A DNA stretch of 64,000 nucleotides, from assembly GCF_905475395.1 (NCBI RefSeq), contig NC_058339.1, positions 36,961,172 through 37,025,171 on the forward strand, in the 5' to 3' direction. Below, one piece after another: positions 49,701-60,096 of this stretch (position 1 is the first letter of the stretch; every line of letters begins with the position of its first letter). The translations under genes and the position numbers were made by a program. The notes under the pieces were generated by a model that had not been told where the DNA came from, did not search any database, and saw only the letters and a list, made by a program, of their open reading frames with translations. The stretch is from Chrysoperla carnea (taxonomy: Eukaryota; Arthropoda; Insecta; Neuroptera; Chrysopidae).

Positions 49701-52700
49701 ATGAGTTCAACTCCAGATATAATGTCCTATGCGTATATTGATACCAAAGAAGAATTAAAAGAGAGACAAAAATTAGATGATGAATTATGGGAACGAGCTA
49801 AGACAGTAGCTAAGAAAGAATTACGTGAAGATGAAGAAACTAAAGAACACGCTTTAAGACATTTACGTGAATGGATCAACAAAAATACTGACATCGAAAA
49901 TTGTCGAACAGGTAATGTTGAAACTAGTGAGATTTGTAAAACATTAAATAGGAAATTTTTGTGTCAAATCATGGGTTTACCAAGGTTTTGACCTTAAGGT
50001 GGAGAGAAAAATGGGTTAAACTTATTTAATTGTATTGTAATGTTGTATTGTAACTCAAATTAGTTATAATTCTTCAAAGAGACGAAAACAGGTAAACATA
50101 TGGACGTTTCAAATTTTTATGCTCCGATAGACGTTGTTTTCCATCATAGAAAGGTTTAAATATTAAGTTTAAAGTTTTTGTTATTCAAGTGCCACTTAGT
50201 AAAATAGCATATATTTTCGTTTTTTTTTTTTATGATTATTTTTAATTTTTTGTTTTGTGGTTTTCAGATGATGGATTCTTATTAAGATTTTTACGTACCA
50301 AAAAATTCAGTTTACCAATGGCCGAACAAATGATCTTAAAATATATAAATTTACGTCAAAAAATGTCAAATTATTGTTGCAACTTAGATTATTTATCACC
50401 TTCAATTAATGAACTTATCAACGATGGGTAAGTAATTTTAAGTTTTGGTCAAGTGTAGACTAAATCGTAAAAATGTTCTATGGTTTGAATGAAGTATACT
50501 TTTCTCGCTTCTATTGTGAGTTTTTTGAGCTTCCTTTCTATTTGTTGACGAAATAATTAATTCTTTTCGAAGTGGATAATCGAAAATCCCATCTTTGAGC
50601 CTTTTTCACTATTTTTTATGATTTCATCCAGATTAGTGCTATTTTAAAAATAAAGTCAAATTCTGAATATCATCGGTGCATAATGTTTAAAAAATATTAT
50701 AGTTCCTTCGCTTCTGTTGTTTGTTTTTTGGGCTGCTTTTCCATTTATTGACACTTTATCGATATTTTTCGCAAGAGATCATATAATTTCTCTTGACACT
50801 ATGGCACTCTCTATCAAATTTTGAATAAAATAACGTTTGAAGAATACGATATGGTCTACTCTTTTTAAAGTTAATTCATAAATAATTCGATAACAAAAAT
50901 TTTCTAATATTTATTTATTTTTAGATTTGTTTTTGCATCACCGAATCGTGATGCTAAAGGGCGTCGCGTGGTTTTCACGATAATGAGTATGTTGTTAATT
51001 TAATATTCATGTAAATTTATCTTTTATTACTTACATTATAATTACAAGTTAATTATTAATTATAATGCAATTGTTTTCCAAATATTCGATTACGTTAATT
51101 TCCTTAAAAAAATGATTAATATAATAATTTAAAATTAAAATAAAAAAAAAAAATTAAAATTACCCTATAAAAATTAAAATTGCAGCGTTGTAATTAGAAA
51201 ACTGAATTAAAAATTACACTGCATATGCATCAAATTAAAAACATTAATGATAATCGAAGAGATGATGATGTAAATAAATATCGTATGCATGATTAAAAAG
51301 TAAACAACAAAAACATAAAGTAATGAATTAAAAATACTTTTCTTTTCACTGAAGTTAGTTGGGCTGAGTAAAGGAATTCGAGTTAAAAAGTCGATTACTC
51401 AACGGGGAATTCAAGGTCCTCATAAAATTCTCCCTTTTGAATTTGTTTGAAACATTTTGACATTATTTATGTCTAATAGATTATTTATTTATAGATAAAT
51501 TTTTGTCTTTTAGAAAATTTCAATCCGTACAAATATACAAGTGTTGACATGGCCAAAATCCATGCAATTACATATGAAACCTTATTGGATGATGAAAAAA
51601 CACAAATCTTTGGATTTACTCATATTGGAGATGGTGATGGCGCAAGTGCAGCTCATGTAACATTATGGAATTTTACAGATTTTGCAACATTATTTAAATG
51701 GGGCGAGGTATGACAAAAATTTTGTTTCCCAAACTTTTAGCCCACAACAAAATTAAACATTTTTGCAAGAAATAAAATACTCTTTTTATTTCTTACTAAA
51801 TTTCAAAGATGGAGTGGGTGGGGCGAAGGAATAAACCTAAAATTTTCTAGGTGTCAATTTTTAACTTCCCCGCCGACACCTTAATCAAGTGTTTGCACTC
51901 AAAACAATAATCACATCAAGTCAAGAGTTATTAAGGGTGGAACAGAAAGAAACAATGTGTAATTTAATGATCTCGAATTTAACTTCATTTTTGTCTCAAG
52001 AAAAATAAATATTTCAAAAAATTTCCTAATTTATTTTTAATTTTACAAAATTAAATTTGTTCCAGCAATCTTATCCAATGAGGCATAAAGAAGTTCATAT
52101 TGTTCATTTATTGCCCGCTTTCAAATTCGTTGTGGATTTCGCTCGGACTCGCGTTAGTTCAAAAATGAAAGATCGTTTGAGTGTAAGTATTATAGAAGAT
52201 AGCTCATTTTTATGGCACCAAAAAGGTGTTATGGCACCAGAAACATAAAAATTGTGTTCATTTTACAAATGAAAAACGGGTTTTGGGGACAAAAGAAAAA
52301 ACCTTTTTCTTGCAAAAATATGAGTTGCATATAAAAAAGTTAATTATAATAAGTGAAAACAAACAATTGTTCAAATACCCTGTACAGAAAGTGTCAAATG
52401 CCAGGGCTTGCATTATGTTTTTATAAATTAGAAGAGTTTAAAAAACCGACACAATTATGGCAGCTTTTCGGCTGCCATTTATTTGGTTTTCGAAAATTTC
52501 ATAAATTTTCGAAAGTATTTTCTAGAATCTGTTTTTGTTTTTTGAGGATGTATCACAAAGCTACTTGTTGAAGCTACCTGAAAATTTTCAACTCTCTATT
52601 TTTAATAGTTTTGGAGAAAATAGAAACCAAAGTTTTGCCCTAATTTGCGCCCTCTTGGGTAAACAGTGATATTTATGAAAAAAAGTTTCAAAAAAAAAAT

Positions 52701-53317
52701 TGTTTATTTCTTTATAAGGAACATTTTTCTACCTTTAAACTTTTGTTCTATCTGTATCTCTATTTTGTTCTATCAGCTTTATATTTCTTTTCATTTTCGA
52801 GTTGTTGTGTTGACAGACGTTCAGACAGACAGGCGGACAACCGGAATTTGGCTCGTAGCATCAATATTTTTTTGCGAAGGGGCCAAACTTTACTTAATAT
52901 ATGTTTCATAAATAGAGGGTACAAGACAAATTTGGGACTAAACTTATTATACCTTGGTATATATTTAATTTATACGTGGTATAACGATTATCGTTTTATT
53001 TTCTGTTTTAGAAATAAATATCATGTTTTTTTTTCTTCTAGTTACATAACGATTGGGCATCATTAGCAAAAAAAGTGGATCCAAATGTATTACCAAAAGA
53101 ATATGGTGGGAAAATACCAATGGCAACAATGATTGAAATGTTTAAAATGGAATTAGATTCAAAAAGAGAACGTTTATTAGCATTAGATAAAATGAAATTA
53201 TTAAGTGATCGTGGTATTATTTGTAGAAGAAATAAAAGTTATCATAGTACACCTAATGCAGAGCAATTCGGTATATCAAGTTTACCTGGAAGTTTTCGTC
53301 GACTTCAAGTTGATTAG
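49701..53317 (+). CDS. CRAL-TRIO (Sec14-like) lipid-binding protein, clavesin/alpha-TTP type, complete
   Basis: Soluble carrier of hydrophobic ligands; family members bind tocopherol, retinal or phosphoinositides. The ligand is unknown here. Coding exons: 49701-49911, 50268-50427, 50925-50986, 51514-51707, 52066-52182, 53042-53317. All are GT-AG and in phase, 339 aa. The CRAL-TRIO N-terminal domain covers about residues 10-105 (RQKLDDELWERA, then FLLRFLRTKKFSLPMAEQMILKYINLR). The lipid-binding domain covers about 110-290 (DAKGRRVVFTIM, IGDGDGASAAHVTLWNFTDF, SYPMRHKEVHIVHLLPAFKFV, DPNVLPKEYGGKIP). The C-terminal tail, about 50 residues, is basic and low in similarity. KEVHIVH and LPKEYGG are the diagnostic family motifs. 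The start is the first ATG after the acceptor at 49690, so the 5' UTR is split by an intron. The last intron (859 bp) contains a HINE-like insertion. I cannot assign orthology to a named subfamily. Confidence 0.92.
52350..52982 (-). mobile_element. HINE-like element, copy 11, in the last CRAL-TRIO intron
   Basis: On the minus strand it ends with the family 3' end (left edge AAGTGAAAACAAACAATTG) and starts with the family 5' end (right edge ATACCTTGGTATATATTTAA). It contains CGGCTGCCATTTATTTGG and GCGCCCTCTTGGGTAAACAG. It matches the variant 3' half of copy 2. It is antisense to the host gene and lies 59 bp upstream of the last exon. Confidence 0.85.
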
Positions 53318-54390
53318 TGTCTAGCTTATAATTAAACAAATTTTTTTTATTTTAATTGTTTTTTAGTTTAATTTTTCTTTTTTGTTTACATTTTTACGTT
53401 GATAAATATGTACACTGATTGGCAAAGAATAAACAAATGAAGTCGCATTTAAGATGAAGACACTTTCGTATTTTCGTTATTTATGGGAATGTCAATTTGA
53501 ATTTGATTAAGTATCTTTTAAAAAGTAACCCATCACCCTGTATGACTGCGCTAAATTCCAAATCGATATTCTTATAAATAACCAAATTATGAGGATGTCT
53601 TCATCTTAAATGCGGCACATTTTTTTTACATTAAGTACTATTGGAGAATCTAAATTGTTTTAATTATGATCGAATCTATAAAGTCGTTTTCAACTGTAAC
53701 TAAGATCGTTACTTGAATCTCGCTCCAACAATGCTGTTAAATTTCCCAAAACTTACATAATCAGTCCACGACCATTTTTTGTAAACAATTTTTTTCTTAA
53801 AATTTTGCATAATTGGGAATCTTTAGAAATTAAAGAATTAAAAATGAAAGCAAACTAGCAGCTAATTTCCAAAACATATTATAATAATTTTGTTACTACT
53901 GAAATCTACTGGCGTGGAAGAAAATGGGATTATACAGGACGTGACTGTCTTTTTAATCAAAACAATATCCATTTTGTAAGGAAAGTTAGTTTTTCCTTAG
54001 TTTGATTTATTAATTTTGAAATTATAAAGAAAAATACTAGCGGAGAGACTACGATTCGACTAAAAACTTTCAATTAAGTTTAAAGCTGTAGAAATTATAT
54101 TCCATTTTTTCTGCCTCTCAGTGTATATTGAAAATAGATCGAAATTATTATTGTTTGTTAAATTTTTTTCTTACCTTTTATAATTATTTTAATTAATTTT
54201 AAAATAAAGAAATTTTAGGTTTTAAAAATTCAGGGACAATTAAATATGTAAAATTATTTTTCTCTGAATCACTACAAAAAACACTTGGTATCTTTGAGTC
54301 ACAACGGTTAGGTAGGTCAATTTTTCATCGCAAATGTACATAATATTACCCCTGCGCACTTATTTCTTTTATAGAAATGCGGGTTTCTTA
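53318..54390. other. 3' flank of the CRAL-TRIO gene with a small foldback
   Basis: A 21-nt inverted pair (53442-53462 GTCGCATTTAAGATGAAGAC-, and 53596-53616) with one mismatch sits 125 bp after the stop codon. It may lie in the 3' UTR. The rest of the stretch is AT-rich with no feature I can support. Confidence 0.6.
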
Positions 54391-54860
54391 AAAATAATCG
54401 AAACAGTTCCTAATTATGGGAAGTTATTTATAAGTCAAAATATGAGGTGTATCAAAAAAAAAGTATCTTGATTATTCATTTTTGGATTTCTCGTATCAAA
54501 ATCAATTCGTGTCATAAATATTATTATTTATTACTGTTCGAATGTACAGAATATTCAGGAAACCTTTTTATACACCTGTTAAAAAAAATTTTAATTGTAA
54601 AATTGTGATCTTTTTTTATTTCATATTAAAATTGTTTTACAGTAAGGTTATTCGATTTTTGGTTTTATAAAATGATAATTTTAATAAAAGAAAACTTAAA
54701 AAAATATATAAAATAAAATTAAAAAAAAAAAAATAAATTTTCAATTTGTTATAAGAAGTTATTCATATTCAAAAAAAATTAATTTTTCATATATAAATAA
54801 AAATTCATTATAAATAACTAATTGTTTTTTTTCTTACCTTATTATTCTATCTAATCTATG
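54391..54860 (+). repeat. Duplicated block D, copy 1
   Basis: From TTCTTAAAAATAATCGAAAC through CCTAATTATGGGAAGTTA, TATAAGTCAAAATATGAGG, GTATCTTGATTATTCATTTT, TATCAAAATCAATTCGTGTC to ATAAAAATTCATTATAAAT, this matches 57045-57550 in the same order. Copy 2 starts inside the last codons of the repeat-exon ORF, so copy 1 may be the tail of an earlier, lost exon copy. Confidence 0.82.
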
Positions 54861-54892
54861 CAATTTTTCCTTGAAATTTTGGGTTAAAGTTT

Positions 54893-55367
54893 CCATAAAT
54901 TCAATAGAATTCAGCATTAACACATACTTAGGCAAATAAATCTATCATAAGTCTATGGCCAGGAGAGGGAAAGCTGCTCCCTCTCGGTATGCCCACGTGC
55001 CCAACGGATTACACATACTCAATTATTGTCTTGTAAACTTGAAGCACAAAACTGAAGCCGAAGTATAATCTTAAGTGAAACAATCTAAATGAAATTTGTA
55101 TCAAAAAATTTGCCTAACATTTATAAAGGCATGTGTATTGTAATCAAAAGCATATCTATTCATTATTTTTTGTACACTCAATATATATTTTATTCACAAG
55201 CAATGAGACATTTTAAAATTAGCATATTACTACATTTCCTTATAAAAATAATCGAATTTCATAATGAGACCTTAGTTAGAAATTTATTATACAACAGTTC
55301 AATTTAATATTTAAGTCAACCACCGCCGTGGTCAATTTGATAAACAATACGTAGAGACTGCTTAATT
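54893..55367 (+). promoter_or_regulatory. Duplicated promoter / 5' UTR block, copy 1
   Basis: Strongly similar to the DNA before the second exon copy at 60097. Shared blocks: AAATCTATCATAAGTC, CCAGGAGAGG, TACACTCAATATAT, AATGAGACATTTTAAAATTA, and a long conserved 5' leader ending CTGCTTAATT just before the ATG. A TATA-like TATAAAAA at 55241 lies 127 bp before the ATG, exactly the spacing seen in copy 2 (59970). The promoter role is inferred. Confidence 0.65.
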
Positions 55368-57065
55368 ATGTTAAAAAATACCTTTGTTTATGTGATCTAT
55401 AGTGCAATCATTTTTGAGTTAGCAATTAGTGCAACTTTGAAGAATGGCATTTTTAGTGGTACTGCTGTTTTGGATACAAGTGAAAGTTTAACAGAATTAA
55501 CAAATTTGGAATACAATGAAAAAGAAACAAGCACATTTGATTCAATAATCAAAAAAGAAATTCTTGCAAATTTAATGGGAATCAAAGGTGGAACGCATAC
55601 CAAACCTAGAATTGATGACGGTTTAGGTATTAAGAAAATAATTCCAACCATTCATCACCATCCAAAACCAGATGACTCAGGAATTAAGAAAGTAACTCCT
55701 ACTATTGAACATGATAACAAGCCTAGAGTTGATGACGATTTAGGAATTAAGACAAGAATTCCAACCATTCCACACGATCCAAAACCAGATGACTCAGGAA
55801 TTAAGAGAGTAACTCCTACTGAGGAACATGATAGTGATCCAAGAATCGATGACGATTTAGGAATTAAGACAAGAATTCCAACCATTCCACATGATCCAAA
55901 ACCAGAAGACTCAGGAGTTAAGAAAGTAACTCCTACTGACGAACATGATTGTGAGCCTAGCATTGATGATGATTTAGGAATTAAGAAAATAATTCCAAAC
56001 ATTCCACACGATCCAAAACCAGATGACTCAGGAATTAAGAGAGTAACTCCTACTGAGGAACATGATAGTGATCCAAGAATCGATGACGATTTAGGAATTA
56101 AGACAAGAATTCCAACCATTCCACATGATCCAAAACCAGAAGACTCAGGAGTTAAGAAAGTAACTCCTACTGACGAACATGATTGTGAGCCTAGCATTGA
56201 TGATGATTTAGGAATTAAGAAAATAATTCCAACTATTCCACACGATACAAAACCAGATGACTCAGGAATTAAGAGAATAACTCCTACTACTGAACATGAT
56301 AGTGATACTAGAATTGATGACGATTTAGGAATTAAGAAAATAATTCCAACCATTCCACACGATTCAAAACCAGATGACTCAGGAATTAAGAAAGTAACTC
56401 CTACTGTTGAACATGATAATGATCCAAGAATCGATGACGATTTAGGAATTAAAACAATAATTCCTACCATTCAACATGATCCAAAACCAGATGACTCAGG
56501 AATTAAGAAAGTAACTCCTACTAAGGAACATGATTGTGAGCCTAGTGTTGATGATGATTTAGGAATACAGAAAGTAATTCCAACCATTCAACACGATCCA
56601 AAACCAGATGACTCAGGAATTAAGAAAGTACCTCCTTCTATTGAACACGATAGCGAGCCTAGAATTGATGATGATTCAGGCAATAAGCACGTTACTCCCC
56701 CTTGTGAACAGGATAGCACTCCTAGAATGGATGATAATTCAGGAAATATGCACGTGCCACCTATTATTGAACATGATGATAAACCTAGAACTGATGATGA
56801 AGCAGGAATCAAGACAGTAACGCCTGCTATACATGAAACATTTTTTGGCCATGATCATAATATTTGGTTTGATCATTTAAAATTATTTTCAATTGTTTTT
56901 GCACGATCGCCATATAATAGAAATACCTTTTGTGGACAAGATTTAGAAAATTTTTTTAATGAATTGGCTGCATTTAAATTATGGGCTGTTCAAAGTAAAA
57001 GCTGCTTTACAATAGGTCATGATGGACTTTACAATATTCTTAAAAATAATTCAAACAGATCCTAA
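55368..57065 (+). CDS. Paralogous first exon of an NRF-6-like protein with expanded PDDSGIKKVTP repeats
   Basis: A 565-codon frame. It has a signal peptide (MLKNTFVYVIYSAIIFELAIS), a short spacer, then about 21 alternating modules from residue 77 to 485: an 18-residue type (KPDDSGIKKVTPTxEHDx) and a 21-residue type (xPRIDDDLGIKxxIPTIPHDP). After these comes the start of the NRF domain (WFDHLKLFSIVFAR, FCGQD, LAAFKLWAVQ). This matches the first exon of the gene at 60097. At the same place as that gene's donor there is GT (CAAA|GTAAAA, splice position 56994/56995), also phase 1, but a weaker donor. Read through, it stops after 22 more codons and lacks the rest of the NRF and acyltransferase domains. 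It is either an alternative first exon spliced to 61164 or a truncated duplicate secreted as a repeat protein. Confidence 0.8.
   Translation: MLKNTFVYVIYSAIIFELAISATLKNGIFSGTAVLDTSESLTELTNLEYNEKETSTFDSIIKKEILANLMGIKGGTHTKPRIDDGLGIKKIIPTIHHHPKPDDSGIKKVTPTIEHDNKPRVDDDLGIKTRIPTIPHDPKPDDSGIKRVTPTEEHDSDPRIDDDLGIKTRIPTIPHDPKPEDSGVKKVTPTDEHDCEPSIDDDLGIKKIIPNIPHDPKPDDSGIKRVTPTEEHDSDPRIDDDLGIKTRIPTIPHDPKPEDSGVKKVTPTDEHDCEPSIDDDLGIKKIIPTIPHDTKPDDSGIKRITPTTEHDSDTRIDDDLGIKKIIPTIPHDSKPDDSGIKKVTPTVEHDNDPRIDDDLGIKTIIPTIQHDPKPDDSGIKKVTPTKEHDCEPSVDDDLGIQKVIPTIQHDPKPDDSGIKKVPPSIEHDSEPRIDDDSGNKHVTPPCEQDSTPRMDDNSGNMHVPPIIEHDDKPRTDDEAGIKTVTPAIHETFFGHDHNIWFDHLKLFSIVFARSPYNRNTFCGQDLENFFNELAAFKLWAVQSKSCFTIGHDGLYNILKNNSNRS
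55600..56825 (+). repeat. Coding minisatellite, 117-bp double module
   Basis: Alternating 54-bp and 63-bp modules. A 234-bp higher-order unit (two double modules) is repeated almost exactly at 55782-56015 and 56016-56249, which points to recent unequal exchange or slippage. The frame is kept throughout, and the antisense strand is also open for long stretches because the modules lack reverse-strand stops. Confidence 0.92.
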
Positions 57066-57560
57066 TTATGGGAAGTTAATTATAAGTCAAAATATGAGGG
57101 AATTAAAAAAGGTATCTTGATTATTCATTTTGGAATTTTTCGTATCAAAATCAATTCGTGTCATAAATATATAACTATTTCTGTTATTTTCAAAATATTC
57201 CACAGATATTCGAATTTGATTTTGGATTAAATTTTTTGTGTTTACTACTTTACGACAAGGAAGTACAATTCGAGGTTTCATTATTAAATTATGTTCCAAT
57301 GGTCAGAATTTCAACTTGAATATTCAGAAAGATTTTTGAAACACCTCTTAAGAAAGAGAGTTTTAATTGTAATGTATTGTCATCTTTTTTTTTATTTCAT
57401 ATTAAAATTGTTTCAAACCACAGGTTATTCGATTGGTTTTATAAAATGAAATTTTTAATCAATTCTTTAAAAAAATTATGTATTCATATCAAAAGAAATT
57501 AATTTTTCATAAATAAAAATTCATTATAAATTACTGTTTGTTTTTTCAATTTTTTTTTTA
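57045..57560 (+). repeat. Duplicated block D, copy 2
   Basis: See copy 1 at 54391-54860. It begins within the 3' end of the repeat-exon frame (TTCTTAAAAATAATTC-AACAG-TCCTAATTATGGG) and continues through TCAAAATATGAGG and TATCAAAATCAATTCGTGTC. Confidence 0.82.
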
Positions 57561-57699
57561 CCTTTTTGGTCTTTTCGACGCAATATATTTTTCCTCGACC
57601 TGTTCTCAACTTTGAACAATTATCACCATTACTTTGAAAGTCATAGCTTGGGTAGATATATTTAATTAATTCTGTCAAGCGTTAATTTGTGAAATTCCA

Positions 57700-57752
57700 T
57701 GGACTGTTTTTAACCCCGTAATCAAATAAAGGGATATTATAAGAGACCGCTA

Positions 57753-57812
<60 letters not shown>

Positions 57813-58110
57813 TGTGTGTGTGTGTCGCTGTGTGTCTGTCTGTCTGTGGCATTGTTGTGCCTGAACGGATGAACCGATTTTGATATTTTTTGTTTCGTTT
57901 GAAAGGTAATTTAATCGAGAGTGTTCTTAGCTTTGTTTCAAATGCCTGTGTGCTATACCCCGAACAACTAAAAATAGGTCATTATCCTCAAAATTGGTTT
58001 GGAAAAACCTCTAAGGAAAAAGGTTATTTAATGGAGACTATTCTTATATATAGAGTATATTTCAAGTGCGAATTTAGGGTCCCAATTTTTAACACCATAA
58101 TTCACTTCAA
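57700..58110 (+). repeat. Dispersed repeat family B, copy 2, with (TG)n expansion
   Basis: In reverse orientation to 31640-31955: TTTTTAACCCCGTAATCAAA, a (TG)n tract at 57754-57841, CGGATGAACCGATTTTGA, AGAGTGTTCTTAGCTTTGTT, and TTTCAAGTGCGAATTTAGGG. The TG microsatellite occupies the position of the CACACACA tract in copy 1, so it grew from within the element. Confidence 0.78.
57754..57841. repeat. (TG)n microsatellite, about 88 bp
   Basis: Nearly pure TG dinucleotides with single interruptions (TATG, TCGC, TCTG). The 3' end grades into TGTCTGTCTGTC. Confidence 0.97.
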
Positions 58111-58310
58111 GAAACTCTGTAATTTACTAAATACATTTGGAAACCAAATCCAAATTTTAACTCGTTGACCAAGATTTTACGGAAATTATCCTGTAAAATT
58201 TAAAAGTTAGTTTGGTTCAAACAGTTCAGAAAAAGTTTTCCAAAAGTTTTTTTTGGGGGGGGGGGGGGGGTAAAAGGTGAGCCAAATTGGATAAAAAATT
58301 TCGTTGATAC

Positions 58311-58665
58311 AAAAATCGATCCGGTAAATGTGTCAGAAACAAATCGATGTATGCAGATTGTGATCCGAAAATAATCTTCAACTTAATGGGTCTGTACATT
58401 CGAGCGTTGAGTTTGTTTTGACGTGAGTCATGTTATATTAATCGCAGAGTTTTTTTACACAAAAAGCGACGAATATCGATGGTCTCAAGATAAAAAGTGA
58501 ACAGTCTCAAGATAAAACTCAATAAAAGACAAATGTCAAAAGCGCTTGAACAGCTAACTATTCAGTGGACATGCTTTTCATAAATTGCTGCAATTATAAG
58601 AACTATACTTATATATATTTTGTTAGTATAAATTTATGTGGAGAGATTCTCAATAGGGGCATTGT
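58311..58665 (+). repeat. Dispersed repeat family C, copy 3
   Basis: Shares AAATCGATC-AATGTGTCAGAA, TTTTTTACACAAAAAG, CGATGG-CTCAAGAT, AGCGCTTGAACAGCTAACTA, GCAATT-AGAAC and GAGATTCTCAA with the copies at 8570 and 18180. CTCAAGATAAAA is internally duplicated. It is preceded by a 16-nt poly-G run at 58255-58270. Confidence 0.65.
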
Positions 58666-59384
58666 ATATTACCCATTCTTTAATAATCTGTTAACCCCCA
58701 GTAAGACAGTTCTTAAAAATTAGCAAATTTTGAACTTGTTACTCAGGCCTTCCCCCTTAAATACATTAAATACCTACAAAATTTACTTACACAATTGAAG
58801 ACGTTAGAATTAAGAGTCATTTAGATCAATTTTATATCCTTGAGAAAGACGGAATGTATTTATTTATTGTTGATTAATTAATTATGAATAGATTTGTTTT
58901 ATAATAACAATGTAATACATAAAATTAATACTGGGTGAGAAAAACTTTATTACCAACAAAGTAGTTTAATCGACGGAAATTGCCATAGTGGATGTTCAGT
59001 TCATTGGATATTTCTGTACTACTGAATAAAAAAAAAGCCATCAAATATATACTAGCATCTGTGCTTGGTGGTTTGTATTCGAGCCACTGCCGCGAGCGTT
59101 TCCGCTTTTGACCAAAAGCAGGAAAAAAGCAGTTTGGCCAGCCTTAGAGGGTCAAATCAGACAATTTTTGGATGAAAGTTTCATAAATTAAATAGTATGT
59201 GGCGTAAACACATTCTTAGCTAAGTAAATCTATCATAAGTCCAAGTCCAGGAGAGGAAAAACTGCTCTCCTTCGACCTGCCAATGGCCTTAGTCTAAACG
59301 CATTACACATAGTCAAATATTGTCTTGCACGGGACACATAATTTTTTCGCAAGACCGAAGTGTTCAAGAGAATGCTCGCTGCAT

Positions 59385-59675
59385 CGCCTTCTTTTTTTAA
59401 CCGCCTTCAAACAAAAAAGGAGGGCTCCCGTGTGGTCCCATTTCATTTTGGTCCAGTTCTGACAACATCATCCATGAGAAAACCATTAAAGTCTCGAATT
59501 TGCATTAAGTATGCACGACAAGAGGACAAATAACTCAATACCACGCCAACCGATTTCGATTATTCTTTTTTTAGTGACAAATTAGTTAGTATAATTTATA
59601 TTCAATAGAAATCATAAAATAAAATAAACTTTTAACAAAAAGAAAACCGACTTCAGAAGAAAAACTTTTCCAAAA
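59385..59675. mobile_element. Insertion with AACCGCCTTCAAA / AAACCGACTTCAG ends
   Basis: Left part TTTTTTAACCGCCTTCAAAC, AAAGGAGGGCTCCCGTGTGG; right part AAAAGAAAACCGACTTCAGA. The ACCG-CTTCAAA...GGAGG head is one I know as part of a common insect dispersed repeat. It is absent from the matching place in promoter copy 1, so it was inserted after the duplication. Confidence 0.5.
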
Positions 59676-59683
59676 TAAATGAT

Positions 59684-59885
59684 TATGCACTCTCTAAAAA
59701 GTAAAAAAATAACGATAATATAATGTAGTTAAAATTATTGTAATTTTTTGAGTCGGTGTCAGCCAAGCTAATGTAGCAAACTGTTCTATCCGAGTTGTTT
59801 CCTTGGCTGACACCGACTCCAAAAATAACAATAATTTTAACTACATTATATTATCGTTATATTTTTGCTTTTTAGTGCATATTAT
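59684..59885. mobile_element. Foldback MITE in the promoter block of NRF-6-like gene
   Basis: Arms 59684-59767 and 59802-59885 are inverted copies with few mismatches (left end GTCGGTGTCAGCCAA, right start TTGGCTGACACCGACTCC), around a 34-nt loop. Outer ends are ATGCAC and GTGCAT. Absent from promoter copy 1. Confidence 0.85.
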
Positions 59886-60096
59886 AACTATACATTCTTT
59901 TTTATACACTCAATATATTTTTAATAAGAAACAATGAGACATTTTAAAATTAGCATTATTGCATTTCCTTATAAAAATCATAGAATTTCATAAGGAGACC
60001 TTAGTTAGAAATTTATTATACAACAGTTCAATTTAACATTTAAGTCAATCACCGCAGCGGTCAATGAGATAAACAATACGGAGAGACTGCTTAATT

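Larger units (their letters stand above)
59180..60096 (+). promoter_or_regulatory. Duplicated promoter / 5' UTR block, copy 2, interrupted by insertions
   Basis: Same conserved blocks as 54893-55367 (AAATCTATCATAAGTC, CCAGGAGAGG, TACACTCAATATAT, the leader ending CTGCTTAATT). About 550 bp of extra DNA (roughly 59340-59886) splits the block. TATA-like TATAAAAA at 59970 lies 127 bp before the ATG. Confidence 0.65.

Noticed and set aside
52226-53066. Several short plus-strand frames in the last CRAL-TRIO intron
   Set aside because: They fall within the intron and the HINE-like insertion; the exon chain of the gene is complete and in phase without them.
55655-56470. 271-codon open frame on the minus strand across the repeat exon
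   Set aside because: It is the antisense of the coding minisatellite. It stays open only because the repeated modules contain no reverse-strand stop codon; the plus frame has the signal peptide and the NRF domain.
56588-56812. Further minus-strand and alternate-frame ORFs over the repeats (also at 60375-60741)
   Set aside because: Shadows of the same repeat modules in other frames.
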